Origin: Duganella sp. BJB476
GTDB taxonomy: Bacteria > Pseudomonadota > Gammaproteobacteria > Burkholderiales > Burkholderiaceae_D
Reading direction: 5' to 3'
DNA: 64,000 nucleotides
NCBI RefSeq assembly: GCF_003416895.1
Contig: NZ_QVIO01000002.1
Location: 372,001 to 436,000 of the forward strand
In this document: positions 51,990 to 60,374 of the stretch, one piece after another
How the letters are laid out: each line of letters starts with the position of its first letter
Numbering within the stretch: the first letter of the stretch is position 1
Translations under genes and position numbers: made by a program
Notes under the pieces: model-generated
Seen by the model: only the letters and a program-made list of their open reading frames with translations
Database searches by the model: none
What the model was told of the DNA's origin: nothing

Positions 51990-52793
51990 ATGAATAAGAC
52001 AATCTTAATCACGGGCGCATCGTCGGGTTTCGGACTGATGCTTGCTCATCACCTTCACCAGCAAGGCCACAAGGTAATCGGCACCAGCCGCGAACCGGAA
52101 AAGCACGCAGGCCAGCTGCCGTTCAAATTGCTGCGACTGGATATCGATGACGAGCTATCCATCCAGTCGTTTGCCACGACCTTGTTTCAACACGTCAAAC
52201 AGCTGGATGTTCTGGTCAACAACGCGGGCTATATGGTCACCGGTCTGGCGGAAGAGACGCCGCTCGAACTGGGCCGGCAGCAGTTTGAAACCAACTTCTG
52301 GGGCACGGTGAAGGTCACGAACGCCCTGCTGCCCTACTTCCGGGCGCAAAAACAAGGGAAAATCATCACCGTCAGTTCCATCGTCGGCCTGATCGGACCA
52401 CCTAACCTGTCCTTCTACACCGCGTCCAAGCACGCGGTCCAAGGCTACTTCAAGTCACTGCGATTCGAGCTGAACCAGTTCAACATCAAGGTCAGCATGG
52501 TGGAGCCGGTTTGGTTCAAGACCAATCTTGGCAACAATGCCGTCTCCGCAGACAAAGGCGGCATCGCCGACTACGACACCTACCGCAGGCAGGCCAACGC
52601 CGCCACCCAAAAAGGCCTGGACGAAGCGCAGGCTCCCGACGCTGTGGTCCACACCATCACCCGGCTGATCGGCGCCAAGGAGCCCAGGTTCAGCAATCCA
52701 GTGGGGAAAATGACCGGCATGATACTTTTCCTGCAAAGCTATGCACCCAAGATGTTCGAAGGCTCGATCCTGAAAAGCGTGGCGACAGCATGA
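51990..52793 (+). CDS. SDR family oxidoreductase
   Basis: 267 residues, classical short-chain dehydrogenase. TGASSGFGLMLAHHLHQQGHKVIGTSR for the cofactor, NNAGYMVTG, catalytic Ser in ITVSSIVGLIG and Tyr/Lys in FYTASKHAVQGYFKSLR. Start ATG 51990 follows GGGAAAG at a long distance. The reading frame is open far upstream across the AraC gene but that part is not coding. The stop overlaps the start of the YciI-like gene by 4 bases. Confidence 0.9.
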   Translation: MNKTILITGASSGFGLMLAHHLHQQGHKVIGTSREPEKHAGQLPFKLLRLDIDDELSIQSFATTLFQHVKQLDVLVNNAGYMVTGLAEETPLELGRQQFETNFWGTVKVTNALLPYFRAQKQGKIITVSSIVGLIGPPNLSFYTASKHAVQGYFKSLRFELNQFNIKVSMVEPVWFKTNLGNNAVSADKGGIADYDTYRRQANAATQKGLDEAQAPDAVVHTITRLIGAKEPRFSNPVGKMTGMILFLQSYAPKMFEGSILKSVATA

Positions 52794-53083
52794 AGTACTA
52801 CCTGTGCAAATTTATTCCACCGCGCGCGAACTTCCTGGCGACGATGTCCGCCGATGAACAGCAATGGATGAAGCAACACGGCGCCTACTTGAACCAGCTT
52901 CTGGCCCAGGGCATCATCGTGGCCCACGGCCCAGTGCTGGATCCGTCGGGCGCCTATGGCGTAGCGCTATATCAGATCGCCGACGAAGATGATATCGCCG
53001 CGTTGACAGCGACAGATCCCATCGTAAAGAATGGTGTCGGACACTATGAGCACCATCCGATGCCGCATCTGACATCAAAGTAA
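52790..53083 (+). CDS. YciI-like family protein
   Basis: 97-residue ferredoxin-like-fold protein. MKYYLCKFIPPRANFL, then HGAYLNQLLAQGIIVAHGPVLDPSGAYGVALYQIADEDDIAAL and TATDPIVKNGVGHYEHHPM match YciI-like enzymes, including the His/Asp pair (HGAYL ... TDPIV) seen at the active site of related muconolactone-isomerase-fold proteins. ATGA overlap with the SDR stop shows translational coupling, so both probably act on one substrate. Confidence 0.88.
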   Translation: MKYYLCKFIPPRANFLATMSADEQQWMKQHGAYLNQLLAQGIIVAHGPVLDPSGAYGVALYQIADEDDIAALTATDPIVKNGVGHYEHHPMPHLTSK

Positions 53084-53150
53084 GGGGCTGCACTTTTGCG
53101 GCGCGCGCCTTTCCTGTATAACATGCCTTCAGGCCTTATCAGGAGTAGCA

Positions 53151-54707
53151 GTGCGTGCCTTTCCCCATCGTCACCTCGCCGCCGGCATTTGCCTGGCCGC
53201 CGCCGTCCACTGCTGCGCAGCGGCGCAGACGGCGGCCGCGCTGCTGGAGCAGGCCCGCAACGCGGTCGGCGGCGACGCCTGGCTGCGCGTGAGCACCCAG
53301 CACATGGACTTCGTCCGCAGCTACCCCGACCACGACGAAGCCGGCAGCAGCGACATCGACTACGCCAGCGGCCGCTACGCGCAGCGCATCCCCTCCTCCG
53401 CCATCGCCCGCCTGACGTCGCGCTCCGACGGCAGCAGCTTCTGGCGCCAACGGCTGGGCCGGATGGAAAAGCTGGAAGGCGCCGCCGCCGACCCGGCGCA
53501 GCACCTGGGCCGCCAGACCTACGCCTGGTGGTTCGCGCGCGGCAAGGAGCAACAGGTGCAGCTGCTGGCGCCGCGCCTCCATGACGGCATCGCCTACGAC
53601 GTGGTGCACATCGTGCTGGCGGACGGCAGCGCCTTCGACTACTGGATCCACCCGGCCACGCATCGCGTCGAGCGCCGCCAGGAGCTGGTCGACGGCAAGA
53701 CCCGCACCGTCGACTACCGCGACTTCCGCCGCGTCGGCAACGTCACCTTGCCCTACGAGGAACGCGAGCGCGACGCCGACGACAGCAAGGACCTGGAAGT
53801 GCTGCGCATCGCCAGCATCGTGCTGAACCGCCCCGCCGCGCAGATGGATTTCTCGCTGCCGCCGCCGGCCGCCATGCAGGGCTTTTCCGCCGCGCGGCCG
53901 GCGGTGACGGTGCCGTTCGAACACTGCCACGGCCACATCTGCATCATGCTCAACCTGAACGGACGAGGCCCGTTCCGCTTCGTGCTCGACACCGGCGCCC
54001 GCAACGTCATGAGCGACAAGCTCTACAAGCTGCTGCAACTGCCGGCCGAAGGCCGCGGCATCCTGTCCGGCGTGGGCGAGCAGGCCGAGCGCGGCGCGCT
54101 GACCACGGTGCGGCAAATCGCCCTCGGCGGCCTGACGCTGGCGCACCAGCCCTTCTTCACCAGCCCCACGCTGGACGAGCTGCCGATCGACGGCGCCATC
54201 GGCTACGAATGGCTGTGGAGCACGCCCACCTTGATCGACTACGCCCAGCAGCAGCTGACCTTCTACGACCCGGCCACCTTCGTCTACCAGGGCGAGGGCA
54301 GCGCCATCCCCTTCTCCTTCCGCGACAAGACGCCGCAGATAGCAGGCGTGCTGGACGGCCTGCCCGGTCAGTTCACCATCGACACCGGCAGCGACGACAC
54401 GCTCACCCTCGGCAAGTCCTTCGTCGACCGCTTCGGCCTGATCGACAAATACCAGGCCGGCGGCGAGCTGCGCGTCAGCCGCGGCATCGGCGGCCACGCG
54501 CGCACGCTGGCCACGCGCGGCACGCTGTTCGAAATCGGCGGCGTGCGCATCGCCAACCCGGCGCTGGAGCTGTCGCGCCAGCCGCAGGGCGCGCTCGGCG
54601 CCGACCTGGCCGGCAACATCAGCAACGGCATCCTGCAGCAGTTCAGCGTGCTGTTCGACTACCAGCGCGGCAAGGTCTACATGACGCCGAATAAAATAGT
54701 CGATTAG
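53151..54707 (+). CDS. Exported protein with tandem retropepsin-like aspartyl protease domains
   Basis: 518 residues. Start GTG 53151 follows AGGAG by 5 bases. A signal peptide (about 1-25, AVHCCAAAQT) is followed by an approximately 220-residue domain resembling outer-membrane lipoprotein-sorting-type folds (YDVVHIVLADGSAFDYWIHPATHRVERR). Two retropepsin-type units follow, with catalytic-loop motifs FVLDTGARN (Asp280) and FTIDTGSDD (Asp411). Two DTG motifs in one chain resemble a fused dimer, as in pepsin. Substrate unknown. An ECF sigma gene follows after 56 bases. Confidence 0.82.
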   Translation: MRAFPHRHLAAGICLAAAVHCCAAAQTAAALLEQARNAVGGDAWLRVSTQHMDFVRSYPDHDEAGSSDIDYASGRYAQRIPSSAIARLTSRSDGSSFWRQRLGRMEKLEGAAADPAQHLGRQTYAWWFARGKEQQVQLLAPRLHDGIAYDVVHIVLADGSAFDYWIHPATHRVERRQELVDGKTRTVDYRDFRRVGNVTLPYEERERDADDSKDLEVLRIASIVLNRPAAQMDFSLPPPAAMQGFSAARPAVTVPFEHCHGHICIMLNLNGRGPFRFVLDTGARNVMSDKLYKLLQLPAEGRGILSGVGEQAERGALTTVRQIALGGLTLAHQPFFTSPTLDELPIDGAIGYEWLWSTPTLIDYAQQQLTFYDPATFVYQGEGSAIPFSFRDKTPQIAGVLDGLPGQFTIDTGSDDTLTLGKSFVDRFGLIDKYQAGGELRVSRGIGGHARTLATRGTLFEIGGVRIANPALELSRQPQGALGADLAGNISNGILQQFSVLFDYQRGKVYMTPNKIVD

Positions 54708-54763
54708 TCATTAAAAATTGCAAATCGCCACAATATGCTCCGTCGTGAGCCGTCTACAGAGCC

Positions 54764-55315
54764 ATGACACCACCGAATTCAACCACCGAACAGGACATCG
54801 CTGCCACCGTACTGCGGGAGCGGTCGCGTCTCGGGAATTTTATCCGGCGCCGCGTCAGCGATCCGACCGATGCGGACGACATCCTGCAGGATGTCTTCTA
54901 CGAATTCGTCCAGGCCTACCGCCTGCCGGAGCCGATCGAGCAAGTCAGCGCCTGGCTGTTCCGGGTGGCGCGCAACCGCATCATCGACCGCTTCCGCAAG
55001 AAGAAAGAAGTGCGGCTCGACGACATGGCCGGCGAGGATGGCGAGGACTGCCGCCTCGACCTGCTGCTGCCGTCGGCCGACGGCGGCCCGGAAGACGCCT
55101 ACGCGCGCTCGACGCTGCTGGCCGAACTGCAAACGGCGCTGGAAGAATTGCCGGCCAACCAGCGCGAAGTGTTCATCGCGCATGAACTGGACGGCGCCAG
55201 TTTCAAAGAAATGGCCGCGCAAAGCGGCTTGTCCATCAACACCCTGTTGGCCCGCAAGCGCTACGCCGTCCTGTATCTGCGCACGCGCTTGCAAACCCTG
55301 TACGACAACGAATGA
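54764..55315 (+). CDS. ECF-type RNA polymerase sigma factor
   Basis: 183 residues. Region 2: RRRVSDPTDADDILQDVFYEFVQAYRL, then AWLFRVARNRIIDRFRKKK, the -10 recognition helix. Region 4: LPANQREVFIAHELDGASFKEMAAQSGLSINTLLARKRYAVLYLR, an HTH for the -35 element. An acidic linker of about 35 residues separates them. The next gene, 23 bases downstream, encodes a small membrane protein that could be a partner; no classical anti-sigma with a zinc motif is seen. Confidence 0.92.
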   Translation: MTPPNSTTEQDIAATVLRERSRLGNFIRRRVSDPTDADDILQDVFYEFVQAYRLPEPIEQVSAWLFRVARNRIIDRFRKKKEVRLDDMAGEDGEDCRLDLLLPSADGGPEDAYARSTLLAELQTALEELPANQREVFIAHELDGASFKEMAAQSGLSINTLLARKRYAVLYLRTRLQTLYDNE

Positions 55316-55338
55316 AATGAAAGAAAGGAGTGACTGAA

Positions 55339-55644
55339 ATGAAAAGGAAACTGCTGTTCCTGCCGCTGATCCTCGTAGGGGTGGCCGCGCTGGCCTGGGT
55401 GGTGATGATGTTATGGAACTCGGTCATGCCCGGCGTGTTCGCCGGCAGCATGCAAATCGACTACTGGCGCGCGCTAGGCTTGCTGGTACTATGCCGTATC
55501 CTGTTCGGCGGCTTCCGCGGACGCCACGGCGGCGGCGGCCACTACGGCCGCGAACGCTGGCAGCGCTGGCAGGCGATGACGCCCGAAGAGCGCGCACAAT
55601 TCCACAAAGACCGGGGCGCCTACTGCCGCCCCAACAAAGAATAA
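55339..55644 (+). CDS. Small membrane protein downstream of ECF sigma factor
   Basis: 101 residues with two hydrophobic segments (KLLFLPLILVGVAALAWVVMML and WRALGLLVLCRILFGGF), a Gly/His-rich turn (RGRHGGGGHYGRERW) and a tail QAMTPEERAQFHKDRGAYC. The tail resembles the LTPEQR repeats of Spy/CpxP-type and metal-sensing proteins, and the histidines could bind metal. ATG 55339 is chosen because AAGGAG lies 8 bases upstream. Position suggests a regulatory partner of the sigma factor, but this is inference. Confidence 0.75.
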   Translation: MKRKLLFLPLILVGVAALAWVVMMLWNSVMPGVFAGSMQIDYWRALGLLVLCRILFGGFRGRHGGGGHYGRERWQRWQAMTPEERAQFHKDRGAYCRPNKE

Positions 55645-55648
55645 ACCT

Positions 55649-56899
55649 ATGACAAAACCCGTACCGACGCCGTTCACCGGCTATCAAAAAACCGTGGTGG
55701 CGATGCTGGCCTTCCTGCAGTTCGCCGTCATCCTCGATTTCATGCTGATGTCGCCGCTTGGCGCGGTCATCATGCCGGCCCTGAACATCAGCCCCAAGCA
55801 ATTCGGCCTGGTGGTGTCGGCCTACGCCTTCAGCGCCGGCGCGTCCGGCCTGCTGACGGCCGGTTTCGCCGACCGCTTCGACCGCAAGAAGCTGCTGCTG
55901 TTCTTCTACAGCGGCTTCATCCTCGGCACCCTGTGGTGCGGCATGGCGCAAAGCTATGAATCGCTGCTGGCCGCGCGCATCGTCACCGGCCTGTTCGGCG
56001 GCGTGATCGGCTCCATCGTGCTGGCCATCGCCAGCGACCTGTTCCAGCCGCAACAGCGTGGCCGCGTCATGGGCTTCATCCAGACCGCGTTTGCCGCCAG
56101 CCAGGTGCTGGGCATCCCGGCCGGCATCTATTTGTCGAGCCACTGGAACTGGCACATCCCCTTCGTCGCCATGGCCGCCTTCGGCCTGACCGGCGGCCTG
56201 CTGGTGGCGTGGCAACTGCAACCGGTCAACGCCCACCTCGGCAAGCCGCAGGAGCACAGCGCCTGGATGCACCTGTTCCACACCGTCACCGAGCGGCGCT
56301 ACCTGCTGGCCTTCGCCACCACCGCGCTGTTGACCACCGGCGGCTTCATGCTGATGCCGTTCAGCAGCGCCTACATCGTCAACAACCTGGGCATCGACCT
56401 GTTCCACCTGCCAACGGTCTACCTGGTCACCGGCCTGTGCACCATCTTCATCGGCCCGATGATCGGCAAGCTGGCCGACGCGGTCGGCAAGTTCCGCGTA
56501 TTCATGTTCGGCACTACGGTCACCATCACCATGGTGCTGATCTACACCCACCTGGGCCCGACCTCGCTGCCGGTGTTCATCGTCATCAACACCGTGCTGT
56601 TCATCGGCATCTTCTCGCGGATGATACCGTTCCAAGCCATGATGGCGGGCGTGCCGGCGCAGACCCAGCGCGGCTCGTTCAACGCCATCAGCGCCTCGAT
56701 CCAGCAGCTGTCGGGCGGCGTGGCCTCGGTGCTGGCCGGTCATATCGTCACCCAGGGCGTGTCCGGCAAGCTGCAGCATTTCGACGTGGTCGGTTTCGTC
56801 GTGGTCGGCACCTCGCTGGTCGGCCTGGCCTTGCTGTGGCGCCTGAACCGCAACACAGTGGCGGCGGCCATGCCGCAGGGCGCCGCCATGACAAAATAG
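55649..56899 (+). CDS. MFS transporter (AraJ/multidrug-like)
   Basis: 416 residues with twelve predicted membrane segments. The MFS motif A is AGFADRFDRKKLLLF between helices 2 and 3, and the antiporter-like motif C region is QVLGIPAGIYLSSHWNWHIPF. MLAFLQFAVILDFMLMSPLGAVIMP is typical of DHA1-type exporters. It begins 4 bases after the small membrane protein stop, so it may belong to the sigma-factor unit. Substrate unknown. Confidence 0.9.
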   Translation: MTKPVPTPFTGYQKTVVAMLAFLQFAVILDFMLMSPLGAVIMPALNISPKQFGLVVSAYAFSAGASGLLTAGFADRFDRKKLLLFFYSGFILGTLWCGMAQSYESLLAARIVTGLFGGVIGSIVLAIASDLFQPQQRGRVMGFIQTAFAASQVLGIPAGIYLSSHWNWHIPFVAMAAFGLTGGLLVAWQLQPVNAHLGKPQEHSAWMHLFHTVTERRYLLAFATTALLTTGGFMLMPFSSAYIVNNLGIDLFHLPTVYLVTGLCTIFIGPMIGKLADAVGKFRVFMFGTTVTITMVLIYTHLGPTSLPVFIVINTVLFIGIFSRMIPFQAMMAGVPAQTQRGSFNAISASIQQLSGGVASVLAGHIVTQGVSGKLQHFDVVGFVVVGTSLVGLALLWRLNRNTVAAAMPQGAAMTK

Positions 56900-56927
56900 C
56901 CCCGAATCTTAAAATATCCCAATATAG

Positions 56928-56958
56928 TTGCCACATAGCACTATTTTGAGCATATAAT
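56928..56958 (+). promoter_or_regulatory. Candidate promoter of the 63-residue gene
   Basis: TTGCCA (56928-56933) and a perfect TATAAT (56953-56958) with 19 bases between, 54 bases before the start codon, in an AT-rich gap. Confidence 0.45.
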
Positions 56959-57012
56959 TGCGCTGAGACATCATCCCAACCAACCTGGAACCATTCGAAA
57001 GGGAATCAGCGC

Positions 57013-57204
57013 ATGAACGCAAGGAATATGGACGCAGCCTGCTTACGCGCACTGCGCCGTCGCGGACACTCGGACGCCAGCATCACCGCCATGAGTCCGG
57101 AAGAGGCATTTTGTGAATACTGTGCGTATCACGGCATCATGAACCTGCTGCCGACGACCTTGCAGATGCTGGACCGATTGCGCGGCGAAACGCCGGCGCA
57201 ATAA
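57013..57204 (+). CDS. Small hypothetical protein, 63 residues
   Basis: I do not recognise this protein. It is predicted cytosolic and helical: LRALRRRGHSDASITAMSPEEAF is followed by a cysteine pair CEYC and TTLQMLDRLRGE. GAAAGGG lies upstream of ATG 57013, a TATAAT promoter lies further up, and a good terminator follows, so it looks like an independent gene. Small regulators of similar composition exist, but no function is claimed. Confidence 0.6.
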   Translation: MNARNMDAACLRALRRRGHSDASITAMSPEEAFCEYCAYHGIMNLLPTTLQMLDRLRGETPAQ

Positions 57205-57225
57205 CAAGCCACTCCCCGGTCACAG

Positions 57226-57258
57226 ACGGCCCGGTCGATTTTTCGGCCGGGCCGTTTC
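57226..57258 (+). terminator. Rho-independent terminator
   Basis: Perfect 9-base stem ACGGCCCGG / CCGGGCCGT with a 12-base T-rich loop and a short T-run, 21 bases after the 63-residue gene stop. Confidence 0.75.
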
Positions 57259-57362
57259 GTATTCGGCACTATGCTGATTTCGATATCAAAGGCCTCGATA
57301 ACATCATTGAACGGCTATGGCACCGCCCCGTATAATTTTTTCATAATTACAACGGAGACGCC

Positions 57363-58328
57363 ATGAACGCGCCAAATCCCAACTGGTTCCTGCGCGCGCG
57401 GCTGAAAACCCGCCAGCTGCTGCTGCTGATCGCGCTCGACGACGAAGGCACGCTGATGCGCGCCGCCGAAGTCCTGTGCATGACCCAGCCGGCCGCCTCC
57501 AAGCAACTCAAGGAGCTTGAGGACATGCTCGGCATCGCGCTGTTCGAACGCCTGCCGCGCGGCATGGAACCCACCATCTACGGCGAAAGCATGATACGCC
57601 ACGCCCGCATGGCGCTCACCAGCCTGGCGCGCGCGCATGAGGACATCGTCGCGCTCAGGTCCGGCCTGGCCGGCCAGGTCGACGTCGGCAGCATCATGAC
57701 GCCGGCCATGCGGCTGCTGCCCTGCGCCATCACACGCGTGAAAAAACTGGCGCCGCTGTTGCGCATCGGCGTGCAGGTCGAATCGAGCATGGTGCTGCTC
57801 GAACGCCTACAACGCGGCAACTTCGATTTTCTGCTGGCGCGCATGACCGGCCTGTCCGACAACGCCGACCTGCAATACGAGGAGCTGGCGGCCGAACCGG
57901 TGGTGGTGGTGGCGCGCATCAGCCACCCGCTGGCCGCGCGCGAGCGGCTCTCGCTGCAGGAGTTGGCGTCGGCGCCGTGGATCATGCCGCCGCCCGGCAG
58001 CATCCTGCGCCAGCGCTTCGACCAGCAGTTCCACAACGCCGGCCTGGAGCCGCCGGGTGACGTGGTCGACACCAGCGAGATCGTGCTGATCACCAGCATG
58101 CTGCAAATGAGCGACGCGCTGAACGTGATGTCTGCCGACGTCGCGCTGCGCTACCAGGAACTGGGCCTGCTGACGGTGCTGCCGATCGAACTGGCCTGCC
58201 AGATGGACCCCTACGGCATCATCCGCCGGCGCGACCGCCTGCTGTCGCCGGGCGCCGAGCTGCTGCTGCAGGCGATACGCCGCCAGGCTTCGACCAGCCT
58301 TGCCGTATTCGATATGGCAAACGCATAA
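57363..58328 (+). CDS. LysR family transcriptional regulator (GbpR-like)
   Basis: 321 residues. HTH: LKTRQLLLLIALDDEGTLMRAAEVLCMTQPAASKQLKELEDMLGIALFERLPRG. This branch, with MTQPAASKQLKELE and the LRSGLAGQVDVGSI hinge, includes GbpR and CbbR-like sugar regulators. It lies directly upstream of, and in line with, the GH97 gene (65 bases), so a role in controlling the glycosidase/receptor locus is plausible. Confidence 0.9.
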   Translation: MNAPNPNWFLRARLKTRQLLLLIALDDEGTLMRAAEVLCMTQPAASKQLKELEDMLGIALFERLPRGMEPTIYGESMIRHARMALTSLARAHEDIVALRSGLAGQVDVGSIMTPAMRLLPCAITRVKKLAPLLRIGVQVESSMVLLERLQRGNFDFLLARMTGLSDNADLQYEELAAEPVVVVARISHPLAARERLSLQELASAPWIMPPPGSILRQRFDQQFHNAGLEPPGDVVDTSEIVLITSMLQMSDALNVMSADVALRYQELGLLTVLPIELACQMDPYGIIRRRDRLLSPGAELLLQAIRRQASTSLAVFDMANA

Positions 58329-58393
58329 AAGGTGAATGGACTGCTATCGCCCCGCGCGCTTAGCATGCCAAAAACACCTAGATGGAGACTGCC

Positions 58394-60361
58394 TTGAAAC
58401 ACCTATCCTTTGCACGCCGCCTGACCGGCGCGTTGTTCCTGATCGCGCCACTGGCCAGCCAGGCCGCCAACCTGCTGGAACTGAATTCGCCCGACCGCCA
58501 GCTGCGCGTCACCATCGACACCGGCGAGCAGCTGACGCTGGCGGTCAGCCACCGCGACACCCAGTTGGTGCTGCCCACCACCATCGGCCTGAAGCTGAGC
58601 GGCATCGGCACCCTGGGCGACCATCCGCGCCTGACCAAGCAACAGCGCACCAGCATCGACACCACGGTGCGTCCTGTGGTGGCGCAGAAGTCGCGCCAGG
58701 TGCGCGACCACTACAACGCCCTGCGGCTGGACTTCGCCGGCGGCTACACGCTGGAAGTACGCGCCTACGACGAAGGCATCGCCTACCGCTTCCGCACCGA
58801 GCTGCCCGGCCAGGTGACGGTGGAGGACGAACTGGCGGGCGTCCACGTGCGGCCGCAGGACACGCTGTACTGGCCGCAGGAAAAGTCCATGCAGTCGCAT
58901 AACGAGCACTATTACCAGCCGCTGGCCATCGGCGAGGCGGCCGGCAAACTGGTCGGCGTGCCGGCGCTGGTGCGCAGCGGCGGCACGCACCTGGTGCTGA
59001 CCGAATCCGGCCTGCGCGACTATCCCGGCATGTACCTGCACGGCGAGGCGGATGGCCTGCGCGCCGTGTTCCCGAAAGTGGCGCTGGCCGACACCGCGCG
59101 CGACGACCGCAACGTGCCGGTGACGCAGGAAGCGCCCTACATCGCGCGCACCGCCGGCACCCGCGCCTACCCGTGGCGCATCCTGGGCATCGCCGCCGAC
59201 GCCGGCGGCCTGTTGCTGAACCAGATGCCCTACCTGCTGGCCGACGCCCAGGAGCTGAAACAAACCGAGTGGATCAAGCCGGGCAAGGTGGCGTGGGACT
59301 GGTACAACGGCAACCACCTGTACAACGTGCCGTTCAAATCAGGCATCGACACGCGCACCTATCGCCACTACATCGACTTCGCGGCGGAGAACGGCCTCGA
59401 ATACATCATCATGGACGAAGGCTGGTACGAGCTGGGCGACCTGCTGGCGGTCAAGCCGGCGATCGACATGCCGGCGCTGATGGCACATGCGAAGGAACGC
59501 GGCGTCGGCATCATCCTGTGGGTCTCGTGGAAAACGCTGGACACCCAGATGACGGCGGCGCTGGACCAGTTCGCGCGCTGGGGCGCGGCCGGCATCAAGG
59601 TCGACTTCATGCAGCGCGCCGACCAGTGGATGGTCAACTACTATGAACGCGTGGCGCGTGAAGCGGCGGCGCGCAAGCTGCTGGTGGACTTCCACGGCAG
59701 CTTCAAGCCCAGCGGCCTGCAACGCACCTGGCCGAACGTGCTCACCTTCGAAGGCGTGAAGGGACTTGAAAACGACAAGTGGACCGACAAGCAAACCCCG
59801 GAGCATGACGTCACCGTGCCCTTCATCCGCATGTTCGCCGGACCGATGGACTACACCCCCGGCGCCATGAGCAACGCCCACCGCAAGGACTTCGTGGCCA
59901 GCTTCGACCGCCCCATGAGCCAGGGCACGCGCGCGCACCAGCTGGCGATGTACGTGATCTATGAAAGTCCCTTGCAGATGCTGGCCGACAGCCCGTCGCA
60001 GTACCGCGCCAATCCCTCGTCGCTGGCCTTCATCCGCCAGGTGCCGGTGGAGTGGGACGAAAGCCGCGTGCTGCACGCCGACTTGGGCCGCTACGTGGCC
60101 ATGGCGCGCCGCCACGGCGACACCTGGTATGTGGGCGCCATGACCGGCGCCGACGGCCGCGAACTGGCACTCGACCTGTCCTTCCTGGGCGAAGGCGACT
60201 ACCAGATGAGCAGCATGGAGGACGGCCCGAACGCGGCGATCTTCGCCACCGACGTGCAGGCCGGCAGCGCCAGCGTGACCCGCGCCAGCCGCCTCACCAT
60301 GCGCCTGGCGCCAGGCGGAGGCTGGGCCGCCATCATCCGCCCAGGCACGCCTGCGAAATAA
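58394..60361 (+). CDS. Glycoside hydrolase family 97 protein
   Basis: Exported alpha-glucosidase or alpha-galactosidase, 655 residues from TTG 58394, which has GGAG 6 bases upstream and gives a signal peptide (MKHLSFARRLTGALFLIAPLASQA); ATG 58382 is the alternative. GH97 parts: N-terminal beta-sandwich (DRQLRVTIDTGEQLTLAV), barrel (IDFAAENGLEYIIMDEGWYE), catalytic segment AGIKVDFMQRADQWMVNYYERVA, and TFEGVKGLE. In family 97, Asp in the (I/V)DFM segment marks the retaining subgroup, whereas the inverting SusB type lacks it, so retention is inferred. A Ca site at glutamates is expected. Confidence 0.93.
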   Translation: MKHLSFARRLTGALFLIAPLASQAANLLELNSPDRQLRVTIDTGEQLTLAVSHRDTQLVLPTTIGLKLSGIGTLGDHPRLTKQQRTSIDTTVRPVVAQKSRQVRDHYNALRLDFAGGYTLEVRAYDEGIAYRFRTELPGQVTVEDELAGVHVRPQDTLYWPQEKSMQSHNEHYYQPLAIGEAAGKLVGVPALVRSGGTHLVLTESGLRDYPGMYLHGEADGLRAVFPKVALADTARDDRNVPVTQEAPYIARTAGTRAYPWRILGIAADAGGLLLNQMPYLLADAQELKQTEWIKPGKVAWDWYNGNHLYNVPFKSGIDTRTYRHYIDFAAENGLEYIIMDEGWYELGDLLAVKPAIDMPALMAHAKERGVGIILWVSWKTLDTQMTAALDQFARWGAAGIKVDFMQRADQWMVNYYERVAREAAARKLLVDFHGSFKPSGLQRTWPNVLTFEGVKGLENDKWTDKQTPEHDVTVPFIRMFAGPMDYTPGAMSNAHRKDFVASFDRPMSQGTRAHQLAMYVIYESPLQMLADSPSQYRANPSSLAFIRQVPVEWDESRVLHADLGRYVAMARRHGDTWYVGAMTGADGRELALDLSFLGEGDYQMSSMEDGPNAAIFATDVQAGSASVTRASRLTMRLAPGGGWAAIIRPGTPAK

Positions 60362-60374
60362 GGAGCACCACAAC

